DNA of 64,000 nt from Arsenophonus sp046530735 (GCA_046530735.1 JBHEQV010000002.1:62001-126000); one strand, 5' to 3'. Shown: positions 22,835 through 33,708, counted from the stretch's first letter. Program-made: numbers and translations. Notes: a model not told the origin generated them from the letters alone.

Positions 22835-23136
22835 ACCAGAAAAATTATGCAATAATAATTTTATAATCTTTTATTGAGTTCAAACCAAGTTTTTGTATGA
22901 AATAAAGTTGCTATTAAACTGAAAATATAAATTAATAAAACGATTGAATTATGGAACAAGTTAAGATAGTTAGACTAATCTTTCCTTTTGTTGTTGACAG
23001 ACGGATATCATAAAACATAACTAAACTAAATTTAATGGATAGCGGTTACTTCTAGCATAATATAAAACAATAAGATTTAATCTGTTGTTATTAATTTAAT
23101 GGTATTTTGCGTATATATGGCTTAATGTTTTGTCAT
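22835..23136 (-). pseudogene. frdC: frdC pseudogene (fumarate reductase membrane anchor)
   Basis: Starts 12 bases after the frdB stop with ATGACAAAAC followed at once by a stop codon. A later frame reads FYIMLEVTAI and then NSIVLLIYIFSLIATLFHTKTWFELNKR. The last part is an almost unchanged match to the FrdC block ending LLHTKTWFELAPK. The C-terminal 35 or so codons are missing before the frdD remnant starts. The FrdC heme/quinone-facing helices therefore cannot be made. Confidence 0.87.
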
Positions 23137-23148
23137 CATTTTTCTTCC

Positions 23149-23883
23149 TTATCTTAGTTTTAGCATAGCGATAATAAAATCTTCTGCACTTGCAGCTTTT
23201 CCTTGTTGAATTGCAGCGGCAGGATTAACATGTTTAGGGCATACTTCAGAACAGTAACCGACAAATGTACAGCTCCATACACCATTAACGCTATTTAGTA
23301 AAGGCATTCGTTTTTTTTTGCCTTTATCACGATTATCGAGGTTATAACGTTCTGCAAGTGTGATTGCGGCAGGACCAATAAACTCTGGATTAAGGCCAAA
23401 TTGAGGGCAAGCTGCATAACAGAGGCCACAATTAATACAGCCAGAGAATTGATGATATTTAGCCATTTGACTAGGTGTTTGTTTATTGGGGCCATCGCTA
23501 ACTTTACGATTATTACCAATAATATATGGTTTAATAGCTTTAAGACTCTTAATAAGATGAGTCATATCTACCACTAAATCTCTTTCGATAGGAAAGTTTT
23601 CTAATGCTTCTACTTTTAAACCATTAGTATAATTCCGTAAAAAAGTTTTGCAGGCTAATTTAGGTATCTTGTTAGCCATCATGCCGCAAGAGCCGCATAT
23701 TGCCATACGACAAGACCAGCGGTATGAGAGGTCAGGTGATAAGTGGTCTTTAATATAACTAAGAGCATCTAGCAAAGAGGTCTGTTCATCATAAGGAACT
23801 TTATAAGTAACAGCATAGGGGGCATCATTAGTTTCAGGATTATAGCGCATGATCTCCATTTTAAGTTTTTTTATCTTAGTCAT
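23149..23883 (-). CDS. frdB: Fumarate reductase iron-sulfur subunit
   Basis: Carries electrons from the membrane quinol site to FrdA through three Fe-S centres. 244 aa, the same as E. coli. The [2Fe-2S] site is visible as SCRMAICGSCGMM plus a later LACKTF. The [4Fe-4S]/[3Fe-4S] sites are CINCGLCYAACP and CTFVGYCSEVCPKH. I place the start at ATG 23883 because MTKIKKLKMEIMRYNPE matches the family start; it overlaps the frdA stop as ATGACTAA (8 bases), so translation is coupled. An in-frame extension up to 23937 exists but would sit inside frdA. The partner anchors frdC and frdD, directly downstream, are pseudogenes. Confidence 0.96.
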   Translation of the reverse strand: MTKIKKLKMEIMRYNPETNDAPYAVTYKVPYDEQTSLLDALSYIKDHLSPDLSYRWSCRMAICGSCGMMANKIPKLACKTFLRNYTNGLKVEALENFPIERDLVVDMTHLIKSLKAIKPYIIGNNRKVSDGPNKQTPSQMAKYHQFSGCINCGLCYAACPQFGLNPEFIGPAAITLAERYNLDNRDKGKKKRMPLLNSVNGVWSCTFVGYCSEVCPKHVNPAAAIQQGKAASAEDFIIAMLKLR

Positions 23884-25675
23884 TCGTCTGTACTTTTTTT
23901 CCTTGCTCTTGTGCTGTTGCTTCACCACCATAAACACGTTTAGCCGGTGATAATTTGGTAATTTTTACATCACTATAAGCTATATTCGGAGCACCACCTT
24001 GTGAGTTATAAAAAGCAAGAGAATGTTTTAAGAAATTAATATCATCACGTTCAGTGCAATTTTTATCCAGACGTTGATGGGCGCCACGAGATTCTTTGCG
24101 ATAGAAAGCCGAGTAAACCATGCATTCCGCTACATCTAGACTAAATCCTAATTCGATAGTATAGAGAAGTTCAGTATTAAAAACGCTGCTATGATCTGTA
24201 ATTTCAATATGTTTAAAGCGTTCTTTAAGTTCAGCTATTTTATCCATAGTTTTTTTCATTAATTCAGGTGTGCGATATATTCCACAACCTTCCTCCATTG
24301 CTACCCCCATTTCATCACGGATGTTAGCTAAATTCTCTTTACCTTTTTGGTTTATCAGTTTCCTTAAATTAGTTTCAATTTCAAATGCTTTTAATTCAAT
24401 GGTATTATTATTTCTTGAAGAGGATTCAGTAGCATATTTACCTGCTTCTATTCCAGCTAATCGACCAAAAACAACTAATTCTGATAAAGAATTAGAACCA
24501 AGACGATTTGCTCCATGTAAGCCAACTGATGAACACTCGCCTACAGCAAACAAACCTTTTATTGATGTTTGACATTTATGATCTGTTTCAATCCCTCCCA
24601 TTGTATAATGGGCGGTTGGGCGAACAGGAATTAGATCAGTAACTGGATCGACGCCAACATAAGTTTTGGTTAATTCACAAATAAATGGCAGGCATTCATG
24701 TAGTTTTTTTGCCCCAAGATGACGCAAGTCAAGATGTACGATATCACCACGATATGATTTTATTGTCCGGCCTGCACGCCACTCATGCCAAAAAGCTTGA
24801 GAAATCTTATCTCGTGGTCCTAATTCCATATATTTATTTTCTGGTTTACCTATTGGTACTTCTGGCCCTAAACCATAATCTTGTAGATAACGATAGCCGT
24901 CTTTATTGATGATAATCCCGCCTTCACCTCTACATCCTTCAGTTATAAGTATTCCAGAGCCTGGCAAACAAGTTGGATGATATTGAATAAATTCCATATC
25001 ACGTAATGGAATACCATGTCGTAACACCATTCCCATACCGTCACCGGTAACAATTCCAGCGTTAGTATTATAACGGTAAACACGGCTCGCTCCGCCGGTA
25101 GCCATAATAACAGCGTTTGCCCTAATTTGAATGTTAATACCTTCTATCATATGGATAGCGACAAGGCCATGTACTTTTCCTTCATCAACAAGAATGTCTA
25201 ACACAAAATGTTCATCAAATCGCTGAATTTGTGCATATTTAAGTGAGGTTTGAAATAAAGTATGTAACATATGGAAGCCTGTTTTATCAGCGGCAAACCA
25301 AGTGCGCTCGATTTTCATTCCTCCAAAGCGACGTACATTCACGGTACCATCTTTTTTACGACTCCATGGGCATCCCCATAATTCTAGTTGTGTCATTTCG
25401 GTCGGGCAATGTTTTACAAAATATTCAACTACATTTTGTTCACATAACCAATCTCCTCCTGAAACTGTATCATTAAAGTGATAATCATAGGTATCATGGA
25501 ATTGAGCAATTGCTGCTGCGCCACCTTCTGCAGCAACAGTATGACTACGCATTGGATAGACTTTTGAAACTAAAGCAATTTTTATATGTGGATTAGTTTC
25601 AGCAGCAGCAATTGCTGCTCTTAAACCAGCTCCACCAGCTCCTATTATAACTAAATCAGCATTAAAAGTTTGCAC
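23876..25675 (-). CDS. frdA: Fumarate reductase flavoprotein subunit
   Basis: Catalytic FAD subunit reducing fumarate to succinate; it can also oxidise succinate. 599 aa from GTG 25675 (E. coli 602). Visible: the Rossmann motif IIGAGGAGLRAAIAA, the covalent-FAD histidine in MRSHTVAAEGG, the substrate loop with GMKIERTWFAADKTGFH, catalytic-region MEFIQYHPT, EGCRGEGG, the RPTAHYTMGGIETD histidine, and HGANRLGSNSLSELVVFGR. I choose GTG 25675 because the family begins MQTFQADL and GGAGA lies 7 bases upstream; an in-frame ATG at 25690 would overlap that binding site. It is clearly FrdA rather than SdhA by closest resemblance. Confidence 0.96.
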   Translation of the reverse strand: MQTFNADLVIIGAGGAGLRAAIAAAETNPHIKIALVSKVYPMRSHTVAAEGGAAAIAQFHDTYDYHFNDTVSGGDWLCEQNVVEYFVKHCPTEMTQLELWGCPWSRKKDGTVNVRRFGGMKIERTWFAADKTGFHMLHTLFQTSLKYAQIQRFDEHFVLDILVDEGKVHGLVAIHMIEGINIQIRANAVIMATGGASRVYRYNTNAGIVTGDGMGMVLRHGIPLRDMEFIQYHPTCLPGSGILITEGCRGEGGIIINKDGYRYLQDYGLGPEVPIGKPENKYMELGPRDKISQAFWHEWRAGRTIKSYRGDIVHLDLRHLGAKKLHECLPFICELTKTYVGVDPVTDLIPVRPTAHYTMGGIETDHKCQTSIKGLFAVGECSSVGLHGANRLGSNSLSELVVFGRLAGIEAGKYATESSSRNNNTIELKAFEIETNLRKLINQKGKENLANIRDEMGVAMEEGCGIYRTPELMKKTMDKIAELKERFKHIEITDHSSVFNTELLYTIELGFSLDVAECMVYSAFYRKESRGAHQRLDKNCTERDDINFLKHSLAFYNSQGGAPNIAYSDVKITKLSPAKRVYGGEATAQEQGKKVQTND

Positions 25676-25899
25676 ACTATCTTTCTCCATTATTAATTAA
25701 AATAAACTGCATGTTCTTATGCTATTTTTATAATTATGATTTATTATTAATAATAAATTATTATTTATCAATTTATAATAAATTATTACTGATAGAGATT
25801 TGATTTAGGTACAAGTTTTTAGGATTTTACTTATAAAAAGTAAAATCTAATAGAGTTTTTTTAAAATTAGCTATTTTGATCGAGTTATTAGCAAATCTT
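25676..25899 (-). promoter_or_regulatory. frdAB upstream region
   Basis: AT-rich leader with GGAGA at 25682-25687 serving the GTG start. I see no convincing FNR box (TTGAT....ATCAA). The divergent E. coli neighbour epmA is not recognisable. Confidence 0.4.
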
Positions 25900-27285
25900 A
25901 GTGTATTACTGTCAGGGCACAGCTAAATTCCCGCTATGATTCTTCGTAAAATCTGTTCTCTATCCTTAAAATTAAACGTTTTTTACCACTTGAAAGGTTA
26001 GGAAGTAAAATGCTTTTCTGCCAGTTTCAGCTTTCTATGAGCATACGAAAATAACTTAAATACCATAAAAAGGATTATTTTCCTAGAACCAATAATTCTT
26101 CGACATCGACTTCATAACCTAATACTGGCTATAAAGCCGATTCAATCGTATTCATCGTTTTTATTGACGCCCACTGCCATGACGGCAGGGATAGAATGCC
26201 AGTTATTCTTATTGCTCTTTACTTCAGCTTATTAATCGCTGCAGAAATATACTGAAAACCTTAATAACAAAATATAAAAGGCTTTATTAGCAGCATCACG
26301 GCTCTCTGCTGCCAAAATCTCCCGCATATGCATTAACTTTCGCTTACATGTCTTTGTGAAGTAAATCTAGTGCATTAGTTATTTTGCATACCTAACAATA
26401 TTAGTGCTGCGTGTTCAGGAATATCTTTGCTATTGCATTTCAAAAACCAAGGATATAGCCTTATGTAATAACTCTAAAAATATGGTTAATCTGAGCACTC
26501 GCAGAGTATTGAAAAGTTATGTACAGTTTTATTCTGACTTTTAATAACCATCTTTAATCGCAATTAGCTTCTTGCCATCCACGCAGTCTAGCCAATAATG
26601 ATCAGCAGGCAAAGGCGATCAGCTTGCCTGACAAAATGATATAATATCCATTTCTATAAAAATAAACGTAGCAGTATCGTTTAAATTACGCAGCCTGCCA
26701 TTGGCAATTTTCTTCAAGGCATTGGTATTTAAGTCTGCTGATAGTACTTAAACAGACACTATTTGTTTTCGCTAATAATCGTCACCAGAACTTGATAAAA
26801 TCACCGGTGGATATTCGTAAAGCAGCTATGGAAGCAACTTCTTCCCCGCCTTTTACATACTTCAGATAAGTCGGTAGCAACAATCTCTTGAAGTATATTT
26901 TGCTGTCGATGCATAATCCCAATTTAACCTTAGGCACTTTAATCTTAATATCGCAAAATAGTAGTTTTTATGGATAGTTATGGAAAATGTCCGTTACGAA
27001 CATCGGTATGATCTGCCAACAAAGTATCGTTCAGCCTGTTGTCGCAATATAACTTAGATCTCACGCTTAACAGCGATTCCTATCAGCTACCTGGAACTCA
27101 TCATTATGATAAGTTCATAGAATGAGATAAGAGGTAATATTTAGTTTGCAGATTATCTCTAAGGCAGACTTTTCATAAAATATCATCTCTTTGTTGTTAT
27201 AATCATCCATAAATTAATTAATAGGAAGGATACGTACGCTACCCATCTCAAAAACTACTGCATACACTAGAAATGAGCGTAACTC
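25900..27285 (-). mobile_element. Degenerate IS256-type element, minus strand, full length
   Basis: 3' end near 25900 and left end ACACTAGAAATGAGCGTAAC at 27264-27283. The reverse complement parallels the copies at 20150 and 53620. All frames broken. Directly joined to a plus-strand 3' fragment. Confidence 0.75.
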
Positions 27286-27287
27286 AA

Positions 27288-27722
27288 TTAACTAATAAAG
27301 TTCTTAATATTTTTTCTTGGCAAGTTTTCCAGCGAAGTTATCATCATGCAGCGATGAAAAAAGCTAGAGAAATAGCGAGAAGAATGACTGACATTCTATG
27401 TCTTTCCATCACCGCGCTTGGCATCATAAGAGCGAAGAATTCAATTAAATCAAGTTTTGCGACAGTGAGTCTATGAATCTGACGCACGAAGCACTGTAGT
27501 TAAAAAACAATTATTTTAATGGTACCTAATTTTCTCTCATAGCTGTTTAGAAAATATTGAACTAGCTAAAGGGATTTATTATCTTGCTATGGGGGGAGGA
27601 AGGAGACCTCTTTGGTGCTAAACAAAACGCCTAACTTAAGAATAGAAAACATGCTCACGAAGCATCTTATCTCGGATCGTAACCTAACCCCCATCATAAA
27701 CTAGATTTTCTAATAACATATC
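27288..27722 (+). mobile_element. IS256-type element, 3' fragment
   Basis: Begins in the middle of the element (AAAGTTCTTAATATTTTTTC, matching the central LLDILL-like segment of other copies) and ends with AACTAGATTTTCTAATAAC, the right end. Joined head-on to the minus-strand copy, making an inverted chimera. Confidence 0.7.
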
Positions 27723-27779
27723 TTTTAAAGCAAGCGTATTCTTGTCATTCATTTTTTAATGTTTTTTACGTTCTTTCTT

Positions 27780-28140
27780 GCAAATTATTTCGTTTTGGTA
27801 TTTTTTATTTAGGTCTATTGTAATTTTTTTTCGATATGCTAGTGAAGAATTCACTGTCATCAATGGACAGATTTTTCAGTATAAATTTTACCTTCGATTA
27901 TGCCGTTTTTTTTTTGAATTTCGATTAACGTTGATTCAATACGACCATCAATTTTGCCATTGATAATTGTTTTTTAGCTAAAATAATACCTGTTACTACG
28001 CTAGTTTTTATTACAATAGCTATTTTTACATAAAATATTGTCAATATATTTACCATTAATAAGTATATCTGTATCTGAGACAACATCACTAGTGAAACAA
28101 GTTTTAGAACATATAATGGTTTTCTTGTCATTTTTATTTT
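27780..28140 (-). pseudogene. Bactofilin-like (polymer-forming cytoskeletal) pseudogene
   Basis: Minus-strand frames give SDTDILINGKYIDNILCKN, then TGIILAKK, TINGKIDGRIEST.IEIQKK and NGIIEGKIYTEK. The repeating hydrophobic-glycine pattern and the order are those of bactofilins, which polymerise as a right-handed beta helix (compare G.I.A..V.I.G...G.I.S..I.I...G.V.G.I...). At least three frame changes are needed to read it, so it is not a working gene. I am not sure of the exact orthologue. Confidence 0.6.
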
Positions 28141-28819
28141 CAAGATTATTTCTGTTCTTTTTTTTATTTCTGTACTTTTAATTTCTTCCGTTTCTTAAGC
28201 AAAATTTTTCTTCTAAATAATAGGTAATTAGTACCTTATAGACTAATATTTTACTAAAGTAAACTAAAGAATCTAGTAAAATACATGATGATAGAAAATA
28301 TCACGTAATAATTACTATGTTTATTAATTGGATATATCCCCTCTCCTCCAATCAAATTTTAATTAATTAACTCTGTATTTAATACAGAGTTTTGATACAT
28401 AAAAAATTTTTGTTAACTGCATGATAATTTTATATTATTAATCATCTCACTTAATTTAAATGGATATTAGTATGAAAATATTTTTCATTAATTTATCATT
28501 AATCTACATGTCACGTAAATTGATTTTTAAATAATCACTTTTTATGCTCGTAATATATAATAGTGATTATTTTTGTGAGAAAATAAATAGCATTTTGCTT
28601 ACTATAGCAAAGCTAAATTACAACAAAATTCTTTTTTATATTAGTTACTTTTAGTATATTACAGCGTTTTTTTTAATTAGAAACATTAACTTATTTAATA
28701 AAATTTTATATTTTTTAAAAATAAAAAATTATAAATTATTATATTATTAATTAAGTTAATGTTTTAATATTTTAAATATAATCCGTTACTATATTAATAG
28801 TAATATAAGTATTTTTGTT
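28141..28819. other. AT-rich region without recognisable genes
   Basis: Apart from the hairpin at 28371-28389, nothing supports a gene. Base composition is extreme, with long A/T runs. Confidence 0.5.
28371..28396 (+). terminator. Orphan hairpin terminator
   Basis: CTCTGTATTTAATACAGAG is a perfect 19-base palindrome-like hairpin followed by TTTTG. No intact gene ends here, so it probably served a lost gene. Confidence 0.5.
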
Positions 28820-30035
28820 ATAATTATGCTTATTTTTGGGCATATGTAGTTTCGGAGACAATAGATGTCATCGTTGAGACTGAGCTTAATGATATACTGA
28901 ACTACGCTTTATTGATAAGTATCCTGACCTCATTTGTAATAATTAGTTTTCACAGGAGTCATATAAGACTGATATTGGCGATTTTAAGATTAAAGTCCAT
29001 AAGGTCAGGGAATCATAGCGGTAACAGAATATGTTTCAACAGCTAGTTCCTATCACCTTATCTAAAGCGTACAAAAATGTCGAAGAGTTGTTACCATTGC
29101 ATGTATATGAGAGGTAATGCACATTGATGATTTTCATGAAGCTCTTGGTAGCGATTATTAGTAAAAGTACATGGTCTTTTCTAAGTACCATTAGCAGATT
29201 GAAATACCGATTCTTTTAAGAGGATTTGTAAAGATAGCTGCATAATTTAAGCGATACTGGTCGTTTATTTCTTGGTTAAAGTAATAATAGTTCTGTCAGA
29301 CAAGCTAATTTCCATGACTTATTGGCTATCATTATCGACACTGCATGGATGTAAGGAATTAGTTAGGGTTAAAGATGCTTATCAAGAGTTAGAATCGAAC
29401 TGGACAAATTTCATCAATGACTTACGAGCGCGTGACTTAACTGTATTCCCTATGGCTTAAGACGTGGATGCGGTGTTTTTGTTTTTAAAATTAGATGGTA
29501 AAGATACTCCCGGATATACAGCACTACCTATGGTTGGGTACATAAGACAGATAATGTGCTAGCTTCACTCTTAAAAGGCACAACCGAAAGTTAAGGTTGT
29601 GCTACAAGCGTTATATTATAAGAGAGTCGAGATGCTGCTAATAAATCCTTTAATGTTTTATTTGCAAGCCTTTCAGAGTATTATATCAGTGATGATGATA
29701 TCAGAGAATAATTAAAAAATAGCTGCTATTCTATGCCTTTCCGTCAACACATTGTGACGTTAATTAAGAGCAATCAATCCGATTAGATTAGCTTTTACAA
29801 TAATGAGGCTGTGAAGCCGAGAAAATGAAGCACTGTATCAAAAATAATCTTTTAATGCTATTTAAGCTGTTCCTGTCTGCTTAAAAAAGTTGAAAACCAG
29901 TTAAGGAGATTCACCTTCTTGACCTTGATTGTAAATAATATTTAATTTTAAGAATAAAGAACAGATTCACGAAGTATCAGATCGAAGCGTAGCCTGATCA
30001 CTATACATCACTAGATTTACTAATAATTCCTTTTA
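28820..30035 (+). mobile_element. Degenerate IS256-type element
   Basis: Left end TGTAGTTTCGGAGACA at 28846 and right end CATCACTAGATTTACTAATA at 30006-30026. Contains the same succession of broken transposase pieces as the 53620 copy. One of two same-direction copies flanking cdh. Confidence 0.75.
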
Positions 30036-30162
30036 TTTTAGCGATTTAAGGAATTTTATAAATTTTATTTAATAAAATTTTGTTTTAATATCATATTAAA
30101 AGTGATTAATTGTATATTACTTTAATTACTTTTTTGTTGATGTTTAATTATTTTAAATGATT

Positions 30163-30921
30163 TTAATTGTCTTTTAATTTACATTGATAATCTTGAATCT
30201 CACCAACTGAACCAAGATTGAAATCTTGCAATTTAAACCGTGTTGTCAATAAAATAAATTCATTTTTTTGTGTGCTTGGCATCATCGCTAAGCCATAATA
30301 AGAAATAGAATCACCCTGGTTTGCAATATATTTTTCTAGATAAATAAACGGTGATATTTTATTTATGTAAAATGCAGGAATTTTAATAGCCAGGTATTGA
30401 TGACTATTAATTCTATCCTTTAAGGGCCGCCAGCTAGTAGTTATGGTATCTTCACTTTTTTTTATTATTTGATATACTTTAGGTTTTAAGCAAGCTAAAT
30501 GAATATGTAATTGATCTTGTGTGCGACCATATTTTGAGTTTATAGCGAGAGAAAGAAATTTCTCATTAATGGGTTTGCTAGCTGATTTAATAAATAGCGC
30601 CCGATTTTGCCATGCTAATATGAAATAATTTTCTGTATTTTTTTGTTGCAAAAGAGGACTTTCAATTCCTGAGATTTTATTTAATGGTAGTAATAAGTTA
30701 TGTAATGGCCCCTTTATATCTTTAAATATTACATATAAACGTTTTTGATTAACTTTGATGCATGGTAGTTGTAAATTATCAGTTTTAAACTCAGGGATAC
30801 ATTGTTGATTAATAGTTTGCCATAATTTATCACTATTTATTTTTAAATAGGTAAAATAAACTAATATAGATAAGAGTAAAGGAAAAAATATCTTTAGTAC
30901 TAATTTGATACTTTTTTTCAT
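30163..30921 (-). CDS. cdh: CDP-diacylglycerol pyrophosphatase
   Basis: Hydrolyses CDP-diacylglycerol to CMP and phosphatidate in the inner membrane. 252 aa (E. coli 251). One N-terminal membrane segment (about residues 5-25) is followed by a HIT-superfamily domain. Family hallmarks: IKGPLHNLLLPLNKISGIES, FILAWQNRA, SLAINSKYGRTQDQLHIHLAC with the HxH active-site signature, and a C-terminal GEIQDYQCKL. The ATG at 30921 lacks a strong ribosome binding site. It is an intact single gene in a desert of IS remnants, flanked on both sides by IS256-type copies. This enzyme is dispensable in E. coli, so its survival here is notable. Confidence 0.9.
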   Translation of the reverse strand: MKKSIKLVLKIFFPLLLSILVYFTYLKINSDKLWQTINQQCIPEFKTDNLQLPCIKVNQKRLYVIFKDIKGPLHNLLLPLNKISGIESPLLQQKNTENYFILAWQNRALFIKSASKPINEKFLSLAINSKYGRTQDQLHIHLACLKPKVYQIIKKSEDTITTSWRPLKDRINSHQYLAIKIPAFYINKISPFIYLEKYIANQGDSISYYGLAMMPSTQKNEFILLTTRFKLQDFNLGSVGEIQDYQCKLKDN

Positions 30922-31239
30922 AAAAAATCTTTTTAAAAATTTTCCTTGAAAACATTAGGATAATTAATTCATCAGTTATCAGCATTTTGCTCATCTAGTA
31001 TAAGATATATGTAAATTTATTCTATCTATTTGTTAATTTATTGTTCTTAAATATTTTTATTTTTTGATGAAATATAATTTTAATGAGTAGTTCGCATTTC
31101 ACTTGTTTTAAAAGTTATTACTAAATATGATTACGATAAGGCTGGGGCTACGCTCTCTTGCTTTTATGCATTATAAATTTATTTTCCATCCTTAAATTGG
31201 AAATTTGTTTACTAACAATGTGAGTCAGGAAATCAATTC
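30922..31239. other. Upstream region of cdh
   Basis: AT-rich, no frame or RNA recognised. It should contain the cdh promoter, which I cannot point to with confidence. Confidence 0.4.
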
Positions 31240-32650
31240 TCTTCCTTTAGAGTATACCCCATTTTGGTATATTGGGTTTCGGAGATGGTGAATATCTTTC
31301 TGATTAATTTCGTATATGATTTCAATAATATAGATATAATATCCTATAAAATTTATCCTACAGATGTCAACAAAACTAGGTGTTGTCTTTTATCCATTGC
31401 ATAAATTCATCCGTAATAGTGTGCCAGGTAGCTGATAAGCACCGCTGTTAAGACTAAACTCGAAGCGATACTGCGAAAAAAAAATGTAAACACTGTCTTG
31501 TCTACGGATCTCATCCTTAGACAATAACGTTATGTGTTACAGCGAATCATGTAAATGCGTATTGGTGATGTTGAGATTGACGTGAATAAGGTCAGAAATT
31601 CACAATCAGTAATGAAATATTCTTCTAAAGCTCATTACCTCACTTTATCTAAAGTGTGCAAAAGTAACAAAGAGTTGCCACCATTGACTGTATCTGCAAG
31701 GAATGAAGCATTACCTACCGATGATTCACGAATCTATGTAAGCGCTTCTTAATAAAAAATACATGATCTTTTCTGTAAGCACTATCAGCAGATTAAAACA
31801 GCAATCGCTTGAAAGCATAGGAAGTAGTACCTGTATAATTTAAGTGATACGCGTTACGTTTTTCTTGGCTGATGCCATAACTGTCTTGTAAGAAGCTGAT
31901 CGACATGATGTTCTACTGCTCATTATTGATAGCACTGCACATAGATATAAAGAGCTCGTTGTGATTAAAGATAGTTATAAGAGTAAAAAAGTGCACTGTA
32001 CTGAACTTCCGTATGGGTCATGAGCGCGTGACTTAAGCGTATCTCTCACAACTTGGCACTTATAGGACGCCAGTGCTTGGGTTTTTGGATACAATGTGGA
32101 AAAAGCAAAGGATATTCTTGATATGTACCATGAACCTTGTTTGGTAGTACATAAAACAGCTAATGTGCTAGCTTCGTTCCTCAAAGGTATGCACCAGAAA
32201 GTTAAAGCAGCTGTCTGAGATTTGGCTATTAGAGATCCCTGATGCCACTAATAATATCATTGATGTTTTTATTGGAAAAATTATCAGCACAAATATCTCT
32301 GCAGCAATTAAGAAGCTGAAGGAAGAACAAGAAGAGCTGCTTGGTATTCTACGACGTTCTGTCAGAACATTGGGCATATCAATAAGAACAATGAATTTGA
32401 ATTGAATTAGCTTTTGCGATAGCAAAGTTATGAAGCCGACGAAGAAAGCACTGTAGTTCGAAAAGAACCATTTAATGCCATTTAAGCTACTACCGTTTGC
32501 TCAGAAAAGCTGTAAGCGGCTAAATAAATCTTGAGCTGTTTGATCATGCTGGTAAACAGGGTCCAATTTAAGGATAAAGAACAAATTTCTAAAGTATTAG
32601 AGTAGAATCTAACCTAGCAATCATAGACTAGATTTACTAATAACTCGATT
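31240..32650 (+). mobile_element. Degenerate IS256-type element, full length
   Basis: Left end GGGTTTCGGAGATGGTGAAT at 31284, right end AGACTAGATTTACTAATAAC at 32625-32644. Codons near 31560 read IGDVEIDV.KVR, matching the IKVP.VR segment of IS256/IS285-type transposases; downstream pieces align with other copies. No continuous frame. Confidence 0.78.
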
Positions 32651-32689
32651 AAAATATAAGGCAGAAATGAGATGTTGAAATATATTTTG

Positions 32690-32965
32690 TTATATTACTG
32701 CTATCTTCTGACCTTAGATACTTTAATCTTAGATCCATGAATACTAATTTCTATATAGTTTATAGTAAATAATCGTTACTAACGACGCTATGAACGCTGT
32801 CGACATAGTAGGCGATGAGAATAATGGTTGCTATCATAGCTTTGAGCTAGTCTTTAACAGCGTGTATATCAATTGGCTAGCAGAATTACGATTATGTTAA
32901 TGTAATGGATCATAGATAACACCTAGTTTTACAGACATGTGTAGGGTAAAATCTTAAAATAAAGT
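32690..32965 (-). mobile_element. IS256-type 5' fragment, inverted
   Basis: The segment TTTAACAGCGTGTATATCAA near 32860 parallels CTTAACAGCGATTCCTATCA at 27065 in the minus-strand copy. Truncated on both sides. Confidence 0.5.
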
Positions 32966-32969
32966 ACTG

Positions 32970-33440
32970 ATGATTAGGAACCTAAACGCTGTTTTCAAAT
33001 TAATGCCTATTTATTTCGCTAACTCTCATAAAGTGAAGTTATTCAATATATATTATAAACAATTAAATCATTTATCATTATGATGCAGTATTGCTAGAAG
33101 ACTTCCAATAAGATTATTGATATTTTTTCTGCAAAAAGAAATTTCACAACGATGTTACTGTATAACTCTAATAAATGTTTTCCTAACGGATAACATGTTC
33201 ACTGTAATAATATGGTCAGGATAAAGTAGAATGAGCTGTGATTCAATATATAAATCGATATAATCTAACATATTATAGCCGAGTAAAATAATGAGATTCA
33301 GTTTCATGTTGGTATTATGAGGGGATGAGTTAGTTTCTTTAATCTAAATGACTATTTGCTTTTTCATAGTAGTGCTATAGGGAAAATCTTTTATACAGTC
33401 ATAAGGGATTTCTACTAATAATCTATTACAAAAATATCCT
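32970..33440 (-). mobile_element. IS1595-type element, 5' part
   Basis: Matches the second half (plus-strand coordinates) of the 55060-56015 and 57475-58445 copies, including the AACGCTGTTTTCAAATTAAT and TTCAATATATATTATAAACA segments. Broken frames. Confidence 0.5.
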
Positions 33441-33614
33441 CATAAACAGCACTTAAACTGTAAAATACAATAAAAATTAATATTTTTCTTGTTATTGGAG
33501 ATTAAAAAGAAATAATAAAATTAAAATATAGTGAAATATAATTTTCCATAAGATTTTTATATTAAATAGATAAAATCTTATCGATTAACTTCTCTATAAA
33601 AGGTATTTTTATGA

Positions 33615-33701
33615 TGGTGCCCAAGGCGGGACTTGAACCCGCACAGCTTTAAAGCCGAGGGATTTTAAATCCCTTGTGTCTACCAATTTCACCACCTGGG
33701 C
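33615..33701 (-). tRNA. leuZ: tRNA-Leu (anticodon UAA)
   Basis: 87 nt with encoded CCA and a long variable arm. Anticodon stem-loop GGGATTTAAAATCCC gives anticodon TAA; T arm GGTTCAAGTCC. First of the leuZ-cysT-glyW trio (gene order reversed on this strand) that precedes pgsA, as in E. coli. Confidence 0.96.
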
Positions 33702-33708
33702 TAAATTT

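Noticed and set aside
24270..24572. 100-codon frame opposite frdA
   Set aside because: Antisense shadow of frdA; no ribosome binding site or independent similarity.
27925..28143. 72-codon hydrophobic frame on the minus strand
   Set aside because: The beta-helix pattern of the bactofilin remnant is in the other frames; this frame is only partly overlapping and has no meaning by itself.
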